Made by a program: the position numbers and the translations under genes. The notes under the pieces were generated by a model. It saw nothing but the letters and a program-made list of their open reading frames with translations, was not told the DNA's origin and made no database searches. Below, piece after piece: positions 23,451 to 37,061 of a DNA stretch of 64,000 bases; positions within the stretch are counted from its first letter, which is position 1; each line of letters opens with the position of its first letter. Location: contig VWPU01002907.1 in NCBI GenBank assembly GCA_013398955.1, forward strand, positions 124,001 through 188,000, read 5' to 3'. The DNA comes from Callaeas wilsoni (Eukaryota > Chordata > Aves > Passeriformes > Callaeidae).

Positions 23451-26400
23451 GCCCAGAGTGGTGTTTGATGCAGGCCCTCTTTTCAACCCTGGGAACCTGA
23501 GAAAAATATGTTGCACCACAGCCGTTTTAGTGTAATGACCACAATTCATGTCTGCTTTGATTAAATATTTGCCATTGGCAGCTCTTCTGGTTCTAAAAAC
23601 CCAAATCTTTCTGTCTTAAAACCTAAATCTCTGTGCCTTTAGTATCTATCCCATTTTGGCCAGCGAAGAACACCATTACCCAATCTCCCCCTGTTTATTC
23701 TTATACTCCTGATAATTTACTGAGATTTATTTGGCGCAGACATATCTATCTCGATTTGTGTCTGCTTGCAGACACAGCAGTGTTGGTTACTTCAGCCCAG
23801 AGCAGACAGTGCTGGCTGCAAACACTGCAGAGCTACTGTGCTGGAAGCCACAGGGTCCCTGCTCTGCATCTCACGTTCACACCGTGGGACGCTCCTCTCA
23901 CACGGCGAGCAGTGACATCTTCCCCTACACAGTACCACAATGCACTAGCACAGGCAGAATTTTCCCCAGGTCTGGAGTGAAATGTTGGCTGTGCTCCCCT
24001 TCCATCCCAAAGCTGATCTGTGCAGCAGGGCCAGTGTTGGCCATGCCAGCTGGTTTCTGCACAAGCTGCCATAACAAGCAGCACATCTGTGACAGCAGGG
24101 AAGGTCTCCGGAGGGCACTGGGGGCTCTCGGTGTGCTCAGATCCCTGCAAACCGCTCTGCAAAACACCAGCACGCCAGCTTGGGGAGCACCACCACCACA
24201 TCTGGCGTCGGGACCTGGATTCCTAAGAGATTTCTAGGGTGGAAGCTGATGCTGCCATGGACAGTGGGTCTGAAGATTGGCCTTCAAGCCTGAGCTTGGA
24301 TATGCAGCACCCCTTGGAAGGGAGTTTGAAACAATCTTGTTCTGAATGGTACCAACACTTACTGCAGAGCAGGGATCCCTCTTCTGCAGGGACTGGCTGA
24401 AGGAACCAGAAATTTCTTAAAGAGCATATTCCCAGGAGAGAGAGAAAGAGTTCTGTGGTTTTCCAAGAAATTGGAAATGAACAAGAGATGTATTCTTTCT
24501 TGCTTTATTGTCTATTTTTGCCTAGCAATGCATTTCCTTATTGCATCTCATCACTTTGCCATTCTTTGCCATAACATTTGCCTTCTTCGTGGCCTTGGGC
24601 TATTGGAAAAATTCAGGAACTGGATGCAGTTGTGTACCTGCGCTTGTGTCCAATTGAAAGGACAATTGATCCAGCAGCCTTCAGCAATGCCACCCAGTGG
24701 CAACCTCGCATAGGCAGATGTTGCAGAGTTTTCTGCTCTCCCATTGATTCCTGCACTGGGCAATCTGTGCCGAGTCCAGCTCTGCTCACACATGTCTGGT
24801 GCGTGCAGCCTGGCCACGATGACTCTCATGTGCTCCAGAACTGCCTCAGCTTCAGACACAAAGGCCATTTCAAAGCAAAGACCATTTCAGAAGGCTTGGT
24901 GACACCTCTACAGGACAGAAGAGTTTTTCTGTTTGTAGCCATCATCCCATGGCTAACTGGTATTTCCATCATGGCACAGTGGCCTGCCAGGTCCCTGGAC
25001 ATCATCTCTGGATGAATTTCTAACAAAAGCCTCTAACTTCAGGCTCTGACATACCCACTGGGCTCTTTGCCTTCTCTCCTATGTGTTTCCAAATGCTTTT
25101 CACCTGGATGTTGCCCCCATGCCAGAGTGAAAAGTGCCACTCAGAGCAGAGTGTGTGGCTGCTCCCTGCAAGAGGCAAAGCCGGCTGAGCGTTCCAGTGA
25201 GCCATGCCTTTGTTGAGCTCATCAGCCCATCTCAGTGAGGAGCTCCTGTCTCCAGAGATCTCAAAGGATGGAAATTAATTGCACCACATGAGGAATGTTA
25301 AAGCATGGAACCTCTCGGTGTTTGGAGTCAGAAGCTGTTCCCTCTAAAAGCCATTGGAGAGTGACCCATGTTGTGTTTTCTGTCTTGGAATGGGTCTGCT
25401 GAGTCTCGCTCATGCAGGAGTAGGATGAGGCTGATTATTTTGTGTTACATCTCTACATTGTGAATGTGACTTCGTGGAGAGGGAGAGACTTTTGGTGACG
25501 GGAGTTGCACAGCCTGTGAGGAGGCTGCTCCAGGCGCTGTGTGCTCCTCTGTACCTGGGCAATGTCACCTCACACTGTCACTGTACAGGTGTAAACGGAC
25601 CCTCAGCGAGGCACAGGCTGCAGAGAGCTCCTCTACAAACTGCACACGTCAGGCCAGCCTGAACAGGGGAAGCAATGCAGCAGGAGTACAGAGAGGAAAC
25701 TTTTCCTTCTTTTCTTGCTGTTCCCTCAGAAAGGAGACACTGGGGTGAAAAGCTCGCCCTTTTCTGAGACCATGTTCCAGAAGGCTGGTGTACTTTTTTC
25801 CCCACAGTGTTTGTTCTTGCATAGAGGAACCTCACAATTTATGTTGAAGATTTCAAATTATTCTAAAAAAAGAGGAAGAGCTCTGTGATACCACTGGAGA
25901 ATCCATCCCCTGGCTCCCACTTGCCCAGCAGCCACCCCCCAGCACGAATCAGACTGTTGCCTAAAATCAAACAAGCTGGGGCACAGCTTCGTTTGACACC
26001 GCCTATGCCAAGTGTAGGCAGGTTGTGAAGTGTCTCAACAGGAGATGAATCCCTTTAGCTACAGACTCACTGGAGAAACTAAATATAGATCTCTGTCTCC
26101 CAGTGACCCTTTCTGGGGCTCGGGACAAGGCCATGAGAACGTGCAGTGAGAGCGAGCGCCTGCAGTGGCAGAGAGGACAGTCCCTTGCATCTCCAGAGCC
26201 AGAAACCGCTGGAGCTGGTAGGGAGGTCGCTTTATGTTAATTCTCAGGAATCTTCACTTGAGATTGCATCTGTTTCCATCTTCCTAATTAAAAGCAGTTC
26301 TGTTTGCCTCTTCGTTATCCCAACTGTAGTTAAACCCTGAGCTTAGACTGGAGGTTTGTTCCAAGATTGTTTCTGAGTAGTGTGCAAGATCCACTGGCCT

Positions 26401-26932
26401 GCTGGCCCCTCTGGCTGCGGGAACCTTTATTTCCTACCGGCATCCCACCAGCATGACACTATCCAGGGCAAAATTAGTCTGCACAAAGGGCTGAGGCAGC
26501 TTGAATTAACCCAGATGAAGTCTACCCAGTCCAGCCAAAAAAATGATGGTAAGACTCTGTCTCTGTGCAACCCAGGAGCTCCCGCTGCAGATGCTCTTGG
26601 GGAAGCTGTTTTGGGAAAAGCTCACAGAACAAAGCCACACTATGGACTCGGCCTCCCTACGAAATTCACTTCACTCATCCACTGTGCTGTGTGTTGTGGT
26701 TCTTGCAGATCCTCGTGCTGCCGTTCCAGCTGGCGCCTAAAGCAGAACCAGCTGTGGAGTTAGACATTCCCATGGCCGGGAGCAACTCCATCCGCTCTGG
26801 TAGCCAGTAGGAATTACTGAGCATTATACGAGGGATGCTGTGCTATTGCAACCAGCAAGGTGGACCAAAGGAACTGTTTACTTTCTCAGCAAATAAAAAC
26901 TGAAAATTAGTTATGCTCTTCTCTTTCCTCAG

Positions 26933-26986
26933 GGTCTAATGGGTTTCATTGGTCCAGTGGGGGAGCCTGGAATACCAGGAGAAAAG
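26933..26986 (+). CDS. COL27A1: COL27A1 exon E13 (54 bp, triple helix)
   Basis: The exon encodes GLMGFIGPVGEPGIPGEK, six triplets (residues 205-222). The acceptor is cctcAG and the donor gtagga after AAG. The hydrophobic GLMGFIG opening is characteristic; human has GFMGFIG here. Confidence 0.95.
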
Positions 26987-29745
26987 GTAGGATTGCTCAT
27001 GATGAAATGGTTGTTGTAACTTTTGCAGGATAGAGAGGCTGGGGTGGGAGAAGGGTTATAGAGATTTAAGTTGTCGTGTGAGTGCAACACCCAGCTGGGA
27101 ATGAAGCATATCCAGGGTGTCTGAGCTAGACTAGGACCAGGCCAAAATCATCCACTTCTCATTCAGGAATTAACATGCGCTGCCCTCCAGGGAGATGCTG
27201 TCAAATATTCCTTGAAAAATTGACTTTCGTCATTCATAACGTGCCAGACGGTTTGTATTTAACAGTCAGCTCTGGTTTTTATGGGAATGAGGGATCCATC
27301 AGCCCTGTGTTGCTGGTCATGGGAGGAGTCCCTGGGATTGAGGTTACAGGTTTGTGCGGAGGTGTGCTCTGGGTTGACAGGGGGATCACGCAGGACCAGG
27401 GCTGAGCCTGCATTGAACAGGAGGTCTCAGTAATTTCTCAGCTGCACAAGAGTGCAGCCACTCATCTGAGCAAAGGCTGCTCCAAATATTTCCCTTTTTA
27501 TCTGATGAGGACCATCCCATCTGGCTGCCCCTGGTTGCTTTGGGCACACTCAGGGCTGGTGCCTTCTTTTGTACAGTACAGACACAAACCTCTTCCAGGG
27601 GAAAAAAAAGGGCTTTATTTCACATAAAAACGTAAAAGGACGTTAATTTGTTTTCTATTAGAGTGTAAACTTTTATTCAGAGGCAGCTCCCAAAGACAAA
27701 TCATCTGTGTCACTCATTGTATCTCACTCGCATGCTGCTGGTTTTCATTGGTGGTTTAATTATTCACAGTGCAGCCATAAAGATAGTGAAAAGCATAAAA
27801 CGATGCATTCCACACATCAGTGCTCTCTTTCTCACTTTTATTGCTTCAAGCCCTGTCCTGTGGGTAATGATGTAAAGACTCTGTGACAGTTAAACTGTGT
27901 TTGCTGCAGATCCATTTTATTGTCTGTCCACAGCAGCCTTTGGAAAGGCCTTTCCATCCTGCGGGCCTCGGTGGGGCAGTAGCAGAATCAGTCTCGGTCC
28001 AAGCTGTCAAGGCCCACAAGAGCTAAAAGGAATGACATGATGTGGGCTGCGTTTTAGAGAAGAAAAACAGAGGAATAGTCTGTGATGTGTCATAGGTGGT
28101 TACACAGAAAGTCAGTGCCTGAGTGAGCTGCCTCATTGGCAGCTGCAGCCCTGAATTTGAATGAAGAATAAGGTGTTTGACATGCAGGAGACATGGGAAG
28201 ATCTTTTTCTCCATTCCATTAAGCTCACATCTGTTCCTTTGCCTTCCATACCAAAGCCTTGACCACATGAGGTATCCTCAACTTCCAGATCAACTCTGTA
28301 ATGTGATGATGTTACATCGGTGTCAAGGCAAACCCAGGCTGTCCTTTGAAAATCTGCCCTTGGAGGTCCTCAGCACAGCTGGGATTTCCATCAGGTTTCT
28401 CTACCAGGACAAACTTAGGGATGACAGAAATAGCTATCATCAAATCAAAACCTCAACCAGGCCTCCAGTTGGCATAGTGTCCTACAGCTTACTACGCTCT
28501 TGTGAGCTAAATGAAGTGGGAAATATGCTTTCATTAGACATAGCTGAGTCAGCAATCTCCATCCTGAGAGCTGCAAAACTTAAGACTGAAGCCAGTAGAA
28601 TCCAAAGATTATCAAAGAGAACAATACAGTTAATACACACTTAATAAAATCCATCCATTCAGGGAGAAAAAAATCTGTACATTGGTTTACAAGGGCCAAC
28701 TGGTGACAACACAAACTCTGGGGTTTGTTTTTAATAAGCTCCTTAGAGCCCAGAAAATATTTCCCCTTACACTTTTTGCCCTTGGAAGGCAGGTCAGATT
28801 TTGGGCGTAAACTAATTGGCAGCATTTGCTAAATCCTCCTTCCTCATCCCCCTGAGCGTACAAACCTAACACACCTAATTCCCAGTGCATCCCTGGGGCT
28901 GGAGGGAGAGTACACACAGTTGTGTGGGAATTGCCACCGTCCCCCAAAGGAGCTGTCGCTGTCCCATTGCTAAAGCCTCACATCAGCAGGTTGTGGTGGT
29001 GCTCGTGGGGGCTTAACCATCTTGACTCCTGCCTTTGGGTCAAGGGTGTATTTGTGGAAAGTGAGATGGTCTGCATGTGAGGATAAGTAAGACTTCTGCT
29101 ATGAATAAGTGATGTTTTGGTACGTTAAGTTTTTTAACCACTTGTTTTAGAAGGGATCCTATCTTTAGGGTGGGCCGAGGAGTCATCCAGCTCTGAGCCC
29201 CTCATAAATCAGACCTCCAGGTCATTGTTGCTGGCACTGTGGTCTCAGTATGAGCCACAGGACAGGGAGTTCCCCCTAAACATTCGCAGTCTCTTCTGAA
29301 AGCACCAGGCAGCATCTCTGGCTTTTTCCACTTGATTCCCTGCTCTCAGCAGGGCCTCGTGACAACAGACTTCAAATCCATGGCTCTGAAAATGCCAGCA
29401 TATGTAGGGATTGTGATACTACAGAGCAGGCGTGTCATGCCTTGGGTGGGAAGGGCTGGAGATTTCCTTGGGTTCAGTCCTAGCACTGTTTGGAATTGAA
29501 GGTGATGTGCCTGTTTCCTTCATACCTTGGGGGTTTTGATGGCAAGAGTAAAGTCCCCCCTCTCAGATATGGAGGATTAGTTAATTCCTGCAATCCTTCC
29601 ACTACTCTGATGAGCTGGATGGGAAGAGAATAATTCTGGAAGCATTTCTGGTAGAAAGCTGATGGCATAGACATGAATTTGTGGATTTTTTTAGTTGTTT
29701 CATTGCGCGAGATCACTCTTCCCTATGCACCTGTCTCTCTCCTAG
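26987..29745 (+). other. COL27A1: Intron 13 (2759 bp)
   Basis: The intron includes a possible conserved stretch at 27.64-27.96 kb with a 16-bp perfect palindrome at its end. A 155-codon open frame at 28177-28644 has no recognisable domain and is not called. Confidence 0.75.
27640..27960. promoter_or_regulatory. Candidate conserved non-coding element in intron 13
   Basis: The segment has a TTTAATTA homeodomain-type core at 27755, ccataaag and gcataaaac words just after it, and a perfect 16-bp palindrome TGGAAAGGCCTTTCCA at 27941-27956. It lacks open frames and repeat signatures. The regulatory reading is inference from composition only. Confidence 0.22.
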
Positions 29746-29799
29746 GGTGACCGTGGCTCAGTGGGACCCCCAGGCCCTCCAGGAGTCAAGGGGTCGATG
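29746..29799 (+). CDS. COL27A1: COL27A1 exon E14 (54 bp, triple helix)
   Basis: The exon encodes GDRGSVGPPGPPGVKGSM, six triplets (residues 223-240). The acceptor is tcctAG and the donor gtaagg after ATG. Human has GDRGMMGPPGVPGPKGSM, with the same unusual GSM end. Confidence 0.95.
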
Positions 29800-30584
29800 G
29801 TAAGGAGTAAGTCTGCATTCTCTCACTCTTGCTGCTGCCTCTCTGTCTCTGTCCTAGTCAAGGGTGCAGTTTCTCCTGGTCTTTTAGTTTCATGACAACA
29901 GCTGCAATTTCTTCCCGTGTCTGTGGGGATGGGAATGGGCATTTGACTGTCTGGATGTTGAGCTGTAGCCAGTTGTGTCCAGCAGTTTCCCCTTCAGTGC
30001 AGCTCTGGGTTTTGAGGTGTGTTCTGTGGCTCCATCAGCTGAGGACCTGCTGTGTCAAGTGGAGACAACCAGGAGCTGAAGGATTGCCTGTCCCCAATCA
30101 TCCTGGCTCTTGAGCAGATGGTGCCCAGGAACAAGGATCTGTCCAAGCTGCCCAGAGCAACTGGAAATGCAGGGTGCTTGGGCAGCACGGTCACTGTGCC
30201 TTGCTGTGCTCTGGCATTCAGGGATCTACATTTAGGAATTTAACAGTGGGGACTTCAGCTGGATCTTGTCTTGCTTTGACACTTGTTTCCTGTCTACCAT
30301 AGTACAAGAGTCAAAGACATATTTTCATATTAATTCAGCCCATTCTCTTCTGGGCTGTTCAGAAAATCTTGCTGCTGATATCGCTGGCCACGTTGGAGCT
30401 GGGCTATTGACAGCCTGGCCATCTCCTTCTGCCCCTGAGCAGTTTTACCCTGACAAATGTGAGATCTGCCTGACCTTGCAAGCAGCCAACAATGCCATTT
30501 TTCCTGTCTTCCTACCTGGAGGAAGAAGGGCTGTGCAGATTGTGGACATTCACAGCAGGCATGTTCTTCTTCCTTCCCTTTTAG
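29800..30584 (+). other. COL27A1: Intron 14 (785 bp)
   Basis: No element was recognised. Confidence 0.78.
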
Positions 30585-30638
30585 GGGCACCCTGGGATGC
30601 CAGGAGGAGTGGGTTTTCCTGGGATCCCTGGACCAACG
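30585..30638 (+). CDS. COL27A1: COL27A1 exon E15 (54 bp, triple helix)
   Basis: The exon encodes GHPGMPGGVGFPGIPGPT, six triplets (residues 241-258). The acceptor is ttttAG and the donor gtaagt after ACG. It contains a Gly-Gly-Val triplet, so glycine also fills an X position; this does not break the repeat and is shared with human (GHPGMPGGMG). Confidence 0.95.
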
Positions 30639-33600
30639 GTAAGTAAAGGCTATCATTGTAATACCACATCCTGGGCATTCGTGGGCTAAGTCAAGCAGCT
30701 GTATTCCAGTTTATTCGAGCTTCATACAAACAAGAGATATGGGGAAAGGGATGGGACATGGATGGGAGCGATATGGAAAGAGACACAAAAAAGCAGAGCA
30801 CTTAACTCAAAATTTTGTAGCCCATTTCCCTAAAGAGGGATGCAAAAGTTGTAATCCAGCCTCAGTGTCTCAGCAGGACACAAGCTCTCTAATTCTAGGT
30901 GTTCTAGGCTGGGGATGGTTGGCAGTGTGGTGATCACCCCATGTGCTGTGGTGATGTACCACGGTGATTTATCACACTGACCGCGTCGCGCAGCGTGACC
31001 ATCGTGCGTGGTCAAAGCCCCTGCTGGCACGAGAGGAGCAGCAGAGCAGCTCCCCCAGCCAGACCCTCCATCTGGACAGGCTCATCTGGCACACTGCAGC
31101 TGTGGCTGGAGCATGCAATTGCCATGGAGGCAGATTTTAGCCTGGCTCCAGTTTCCCACAGCTGTTGTTTAGACGGAGCTCGGGCTCTCCCAGCAGCACA
31201 AGTGCCGCCGGAGCCAACTAAAAGGCGGCCCTGGGTGGGTGCAGGGAATGGATTTTGCTCAGTGTGTGAATTCCCACAGTGCTGGTAATTGGGAGGAAGA
31301 TCACAGCAGTGAAACGCCCGGGCAGTGCCAAAGGTGTGGCCTCCAAATCAGAGTCAACTCTGCCGCTGCCAGGAGCTCGAGGACGCTCTGGGTGCACTGG
31401 CTGCAGGCAGCTGCTGCCTGGGCACAGATTCTGCAGTAGCAAGTCAGTGTAGGTGAGGAAAAGAGAAAATCCGAGGTCAAGCAGCACCTCAGGGTGACCC
31501 ATCTCTGCCTGGAGAGCAGCAGCATGGCACCAGCCAGGTCCTTACAGTAAGAGCAGTGCGATGCCACCCGCAGCCCCCAGCGCTGAGCTGCTCTGTGGCC
31601 CCTCGTGGCAGCACTTGCTGTTGACAGAAGCCTAGGAGGCAGCTGGATATCTGTAGATGTCCCATTTTTAGCAACTTCCCATCATGTTAGCTGCTACATG
31701 ACTGGGGGACAGCTGGAGCATTGGGCTCCCACCTGCTCCAGGTCTGTGAGCACCCTTGGCTGAGGCAGTTTCTGCACTGGCCCTGTGGCAGAGAGCTCCA
31801 GCCCTGAGCACCATCCCATGCACCACTAAATGTACCTTCAAGGGAGGCCAAATTTTGTCTGTCTTCACTGGGGCTTAACGATAGTATGAGCTGAGGCATC
31901 AGATCCAGGTGGAGATACCAAAACCGCTCAGCAAAGCTCTGGGAGCTGAGACTGTCTCCAGGTCCTTCTGCTTCCTTCAGTTCCCTCTTCTCCTGCAGGC
32001 AAATAACAAGTTCATCCAAGCAAAATGTTTGCTCCTCAACTGCATTTTTAAAAGTCATAATTCAATAAGCCAAACTTCCCCACAGAGCCAGTAAATCAAA
32101 TAATCCCCTAATATCAAATCCCCGCTCATTAACTCCAGCTGTTTTTCCACCAAACGTTCCTTATTTGCCTTTCAAGGCAGACCTGAGGCATGCAGTTGTT
32201 GTTTGTCCTAAACTGTTAAAAATCTTTGAATGAGCCTTAGCAGTGATGGCTGGTTAATTCAACAAAGGATGACTGGAAAAGGGAAGCGAAGGTGTAGTCA
32301 GTGGAAGGAAACTTTGCCCTTGGTTTCAGCCAGCTGAGGCTTGTAAACTCCTTTTTCCTCTTCTTACTCACCATTATGGTGCAACTTTTCTGTTAATATA
32401 CAGTTTCAAAAATAACGTGTGTGTATATATAGGAATATTAAAGGTCACTTATCTTCTCCTAAACAGTTCCTTGAAATTCCAGCAGGGTGTCTATCTGTTC
32501 CCTCAAAATTTGCCATTACAATGAATGTTTCTGTCCTTGTATTTTCATAAGCTATTCGGGATAGGCTGAGACTTCCAGAGGAGATTCCAAATACCAGCTA
32601 AGGATTTCATTTCAGTACATGGTTATCATAAAAATCTCTATAAAAAAGGCATCTGACACATCCACTGCCTGTGCCAGTAACCACTGTCCTCACTACCAAA
32701 ACTGAGATGTACTGTGATCACAAATACAGTCAACTGACTTTTCCATGCTGAGTGAGAACAGCTCAGCATTTGTATCCTGAACTTACGTGCCATGCACAAA
32801 GATATCTCCAATCCAAAAGCAAAACCTTCATAAATGGCAGTTGTGGGAGCCGTAGGAAGATCACAGTCCAATTCTGATCTGATCTGTGGTGGAGTTTGCG
32901 GGGCTGACAGTTGGTAAAAGCTATTAATATATAAACAGCCAAATTCGATGTGGAATGTTTGAGAGAGTAAGGAGTGAATCTGTCATTTTGAGGTTTTCTG
33001 ACTGCAGAAAGGCACTAACTTTAAATATAAGGTTTAAAAGCTATGATACAGAACTAAGTCCTGTTAAATAAATATATCCTTTTTTTTTTTTTGACTCTGA
33101 TAAATATTCTAGCAGGGGGGAAAAATGGCTTTCTGCATTTTCTGTATGCACATTAATGAATTAAGTGTGTACAAATCTAGATTAAAATAAAACCTGAAGT
33201 CTTTCTGTAATTGTAAGACAAACAGGATCATCCACAATACCAACAGTCTACATTAAATTAGTGTTTATCTGCCAGTATCAATATTTATGCAACATTAACA
33301 GGGCAACAGTTACTTAAAGATAAAGTCAGTACTTGGCTGAAAAGATCAAACGTGGATACCCAAGATGAGGTGTCTGACTTTGTATTTGGACATCTAAAAA
33401 CCAGATCCTGGTTATTATTATTTTTTAACAGATACTGAGCAACAGCTGCTTTTAATAGATGCAGAAGGGATTCTGGATGTTCAACTTCTCTCCTCATCAC
33501 ACCACTGACACAGATAACAGGCTGCAGGTCATTAAGCATACAAACCTCAGCCAGGATCTTTGGCCTAAATGTTCACAATCCAAAGACAATCCATGAGTTT

Positions 33601-33783
33601 TTTAAAAAAGGCCATTTATAGACAAGTAAACATGGCGATGTTTTCAGCAAGAATTTAGTGAACCAATCTGCTGGTCAAGAGTCTGCATCTGAGGCCCCTG
33701 CAGATCACATAGGAATGTAGGGTCTTACCAAAGCTGCTGCCTTCCTCCTCCATCCTCATTTTGTTTCTTTTTTCCCCTTCCAG
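30639..33783 (+). other. COL27A1: Intron 15 (3145 bp)
   Basis: The intron has a small CpG-dense patch near 30.98-31.02 kb and an AT-rich 3' third (about 32.2-33.65 kb) with a 13-base T run at 33080-33092. No exon or transposon was recognised. Confidence 0.75.
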
Positions 33784-33837
33784 GGTCCGACAGGAGCCCG
33801 TGGTGCACCAGGGATCCGAGGGGTGAAAGGCCTCAGG
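33784..33837 (+). CDS. COL27A1: COL27A1 exon E16 (54 bp, triple helix)
   Basis: The exon encodes GPTGARGAPGIRGVKGLR, six triplets (residues 259-276). The acceptor is ttccAG and the donor gtaaga after AGG. It is a basic segment with three arginines and one lysine in Y positions; human GPPGSRGPPGMRGAKGRR shows the same spacing of basic residues. Confidence 0.95.
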
Positions 33838-36800
33838 GTAAGAACTCTCCATGAGCTTTCATCCCTCTCCTCTTTCAGACATTGGAAAAACAATCTGGTG
33901 ATTTAGTCTGAGGGTGTGAAGATGAGCAGAAGTTGGGCAGCACCTCCACTGACACGTTTCTGCTGTGCATAAAGGCTGTGTGATCCTTGAAACAAATCTT
34001 ACCAGGGAAGAGAATTTAAAGGATGTGTGAGGGCAGAGGGGTGTCCAGAGTAGACGTTATCATGGAAGTGGTCTAACCTGTCTTTTCCAGCTACCTGCCA
34101 TTTCAAAACACAGTTTATGGATGCTTCTGGTGAGGATGATGCAGGTTTAGTTGTCTGAAGGTGTAGGTGGACTGGAGGAAAGGGTACAGGTAGAAAACCA
34201 GAAAAGGTGCCTTCGTTGCTATGGGACTAAAAGTAGCTGAGATTTGAAGTGTTGTGATATAACCAGAGGCAGATGAAGGAGGAAATGTTATGCCATGACA
34301 GAATTAAGAGACAAGGCTGGCAGAAATGGAGCTGAGCTGTTCTACCCACGTGTTCCCTTCCAGTCTCACAGATTGACACCCCGCAGCAGGGCTCCACAGG
34401 GATGTGAGGAAGGTGTGCTTTGCATTGTCAGCAGATCGGATTATAAGCATGTCCTGTGCCATTCTAAGGATTTTTCCAGCCCTGATTTTATCTGTGCATA
34501 CCTCAACAGTGCCACCCTGTAAGCACAGGGATCCATCCTCACCCTGCCTGGCAGGAGCAGCCCCAGCCAATTGAGAACCTATTGAGCCTGGTTCTCAATC
34601 AATTACAGAATATTCCCTCCCTGACAGTGCAAATACACACAGGTAACAGCAACACTGGGGCAGGAAAAATTCCATTTGGCCAAGGACACCTCGTCCAACA
34701 GCGACCAGAAGCACTGAGCATAAGTTACTCTGAAGTTACACTAGGCCCCAGCCTAGTGCCAGGTGAGGCACTGCCTGGCACCACTGAGAGTGCTATGAGT
34801 TCATGTTTCCCTCCATAAAGAGCTCACAGACACTCAGAGGCAGTTCCTGTGTGGCTCTCCCCGCTCTGTTTCGGTGACAGCCGACAGGACAATGACCTCT
34901 GGACCTGCCAAAGCTGCTTGTTTTCCTGCCTGTGACATCCAGCCCCCATCCCACTGAGCTCTTCAATCTTTCTTCTCCAACGGGATATTTATTGCAGGAG
35001 CATCCCTGCTTTGGATTGTTTTTCCTTGTCCAGCTGCTTTACAAAGTACTAATAGCAAGCAGACATGCGTTCTGCTGAAGGCCCCAACAACAGCATATTT
35101 TGCATTTCTCCCTCCGAGCATCTGTTTCCGTGTTTCATTTTCAAAGACATACACTGGGGCAAACTATACATTTTACCTACTCCCACTCTATGCTTCTCCT
35201 GCAACTTCTGCTTGGGGCCTTCAGGACAGCCAAGGATTGTGTGTTTCCCTATGCCAGAGTGAATGCCCTCTTCAAATAGCTGGGACCAGCAAAAGAAAAT
35301 GGAATAATCAACTAGGAAGCTTCATAACCATGGAGTTACGTACCCTGGAACTCCTCTAAACTTTAAAATCACGTCTAGAAGGATGCCAGTAACATCCAAG
35401 CTTGGCAGATCTTTATCAGGGTTCATCTTTTAACTTGTGACTGGGAAAAAGCTCCCATTGCTCTGTGCTCCTTGGTGGGAAGGCCCATGGAGTTCACTCC
35501 CCAGGTCCACTTGCAAAGGGGCCCCTGGGGAGTGCAGTCCCCTGTGCTGCACAGCAGGGATTAACTGGGCTGTCTGGGACATCCATGATCATGATGGATG
35601 AGAAACTGGAGGTGTTCCTTCATGGCAGGCTCTGAATGGATGGTGGAAAATATCTCAAGGTAAAAATGCAGCACGGGGTTGAACAGAAAACGCCTTCTGG
35701 ATGAATCCAGGCTGCAAATGTGCGGGCTCTGGGAGAGGTGGGTCCTCTGAGGGCATCAGGTGCTTTTGCCAATACCTTTAATGTTTGCAGTGACAGAGGA
35801 GGAGTCCTGGAACTGCCTCCTCGCAGCTGCCAGCCAGGGATCCATCCCCATCCCTGCCACTGAGCTTCTCCTTTCAGCAGGCAACTGCAGCGTCTGGCTC
35901 TTGGCTTGTCTGAGATTCCCTCACATAAACCTTCTTCAGCTTCTTACATCCATACTGACCTCAGGTCCTCAGCCCTCAAGGAAAGCTGGATTCGGCTCCT
36001 AAGAAAGGAGGTTGCCTGGGACATCAGGGACCTGCCTTTGGCTGTAGCTGGATCCAGAGAGAGGGTGTCAAACCCTCCAGAGAAATCCTGTGGAACATCA
36101 GCTGCCCACCAGCACTGTCCGTGCTCAAAATGACATATCATATAGTAGAGACCTTCAGCTTCGTGGCCTGGGCTTACATTTCCTCTCCAGATGTTCAGTC
36201 CAGCAGATCCTGTGCCAGTCACTCCCTCTGGACATGCTTCCACTGAGGAAGCCAGACTTCAAAGTGCATCCCAGCCCTGCAAACCAGGAATGCAGCAGTG
36301 GCTGTGTCCTGGCAGGCTGCAGTGCCTGCAAAAAGTCACCTCAGGATGTGCAGAGCATTGAGGCAGAAAGGAGGCAGTGCTTGGGGAAAAGGGAGCATTA
36401 AGGAATTGATCTTGCCTTAAGGACATCAGTATTGGAGAGGGGTAAAACTCTGCCTAAAGCTCTGCCAGCAAGGACTGAGCCTCTGGATGTGCTGCTGTTG
36501 CTCCTGCTCTTAGCTCCCATTGCTGGGCTGGGCTGTGGTGGAGCTCTGGTGTTTGAGCACTGCAGTGATATAACCCATACAGAACTTGTGAGGCAGAGAG
36601 ATACGCTTTCTAAGATCTGCAGGAGACAGGAGGAACCTTGGGCTTTGCTCTGAAATTCTATAGATTTCAGTGAATATGATGTAGGAAAGTCAGTATTGTA
36701 AGAACCAGCAGATCTCCAGCCTGGAGGATTTCTGGTTTGAATCTCTCTCATTCACATTTTCCTTCTGTTCATACTCTCAGAAGATATTCCAGGCACATAG

Positions 36801-37061
36801 TATCCTATATTTGCTTACTTGCTCCTGTGATGCTGGCTCTTGCTTTACTCAGGATGGGGAAATGATCCTGAATTGTAATTTCAGACATTACTCTCTGTCT
36901 ATCCTAGCTTACAGAAGGGATGTAATTCAATTCAGAGTGGAAACATGAATGCAGCCCCTGCCAGATGTTTGTGGATTCCATGAGCTCTGTTTGTGGATGC
37001 TTCATTAAAGTAATTCTGCTTTTGAAGGAAACGTAAATAGCAAATATGGTTTTGATTGTAA

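Larger units (their letters stand above)
20058..26932 (+). other. COL27A1: Intron 12 (6875 bp)
   Basis: This large intron contains an antisense MIR-like SINE at 20.92-21.16 kb and a stretch at about 22.9-23.45 kb that looks like a conserved regulatory element (see its own entry). Long open frames on both strands near 23.7-24.2 kb have no recognisable family. No collagen exon was seen, and the protein order shows none missing between E12 and E13. Confidence 0.75.

Noticed and set aside
28177..28644. 155-codon + strand open frame in intron 13
   Set aside because: It resembles no protein I know, and no splice sites or codon bias suggest coding.
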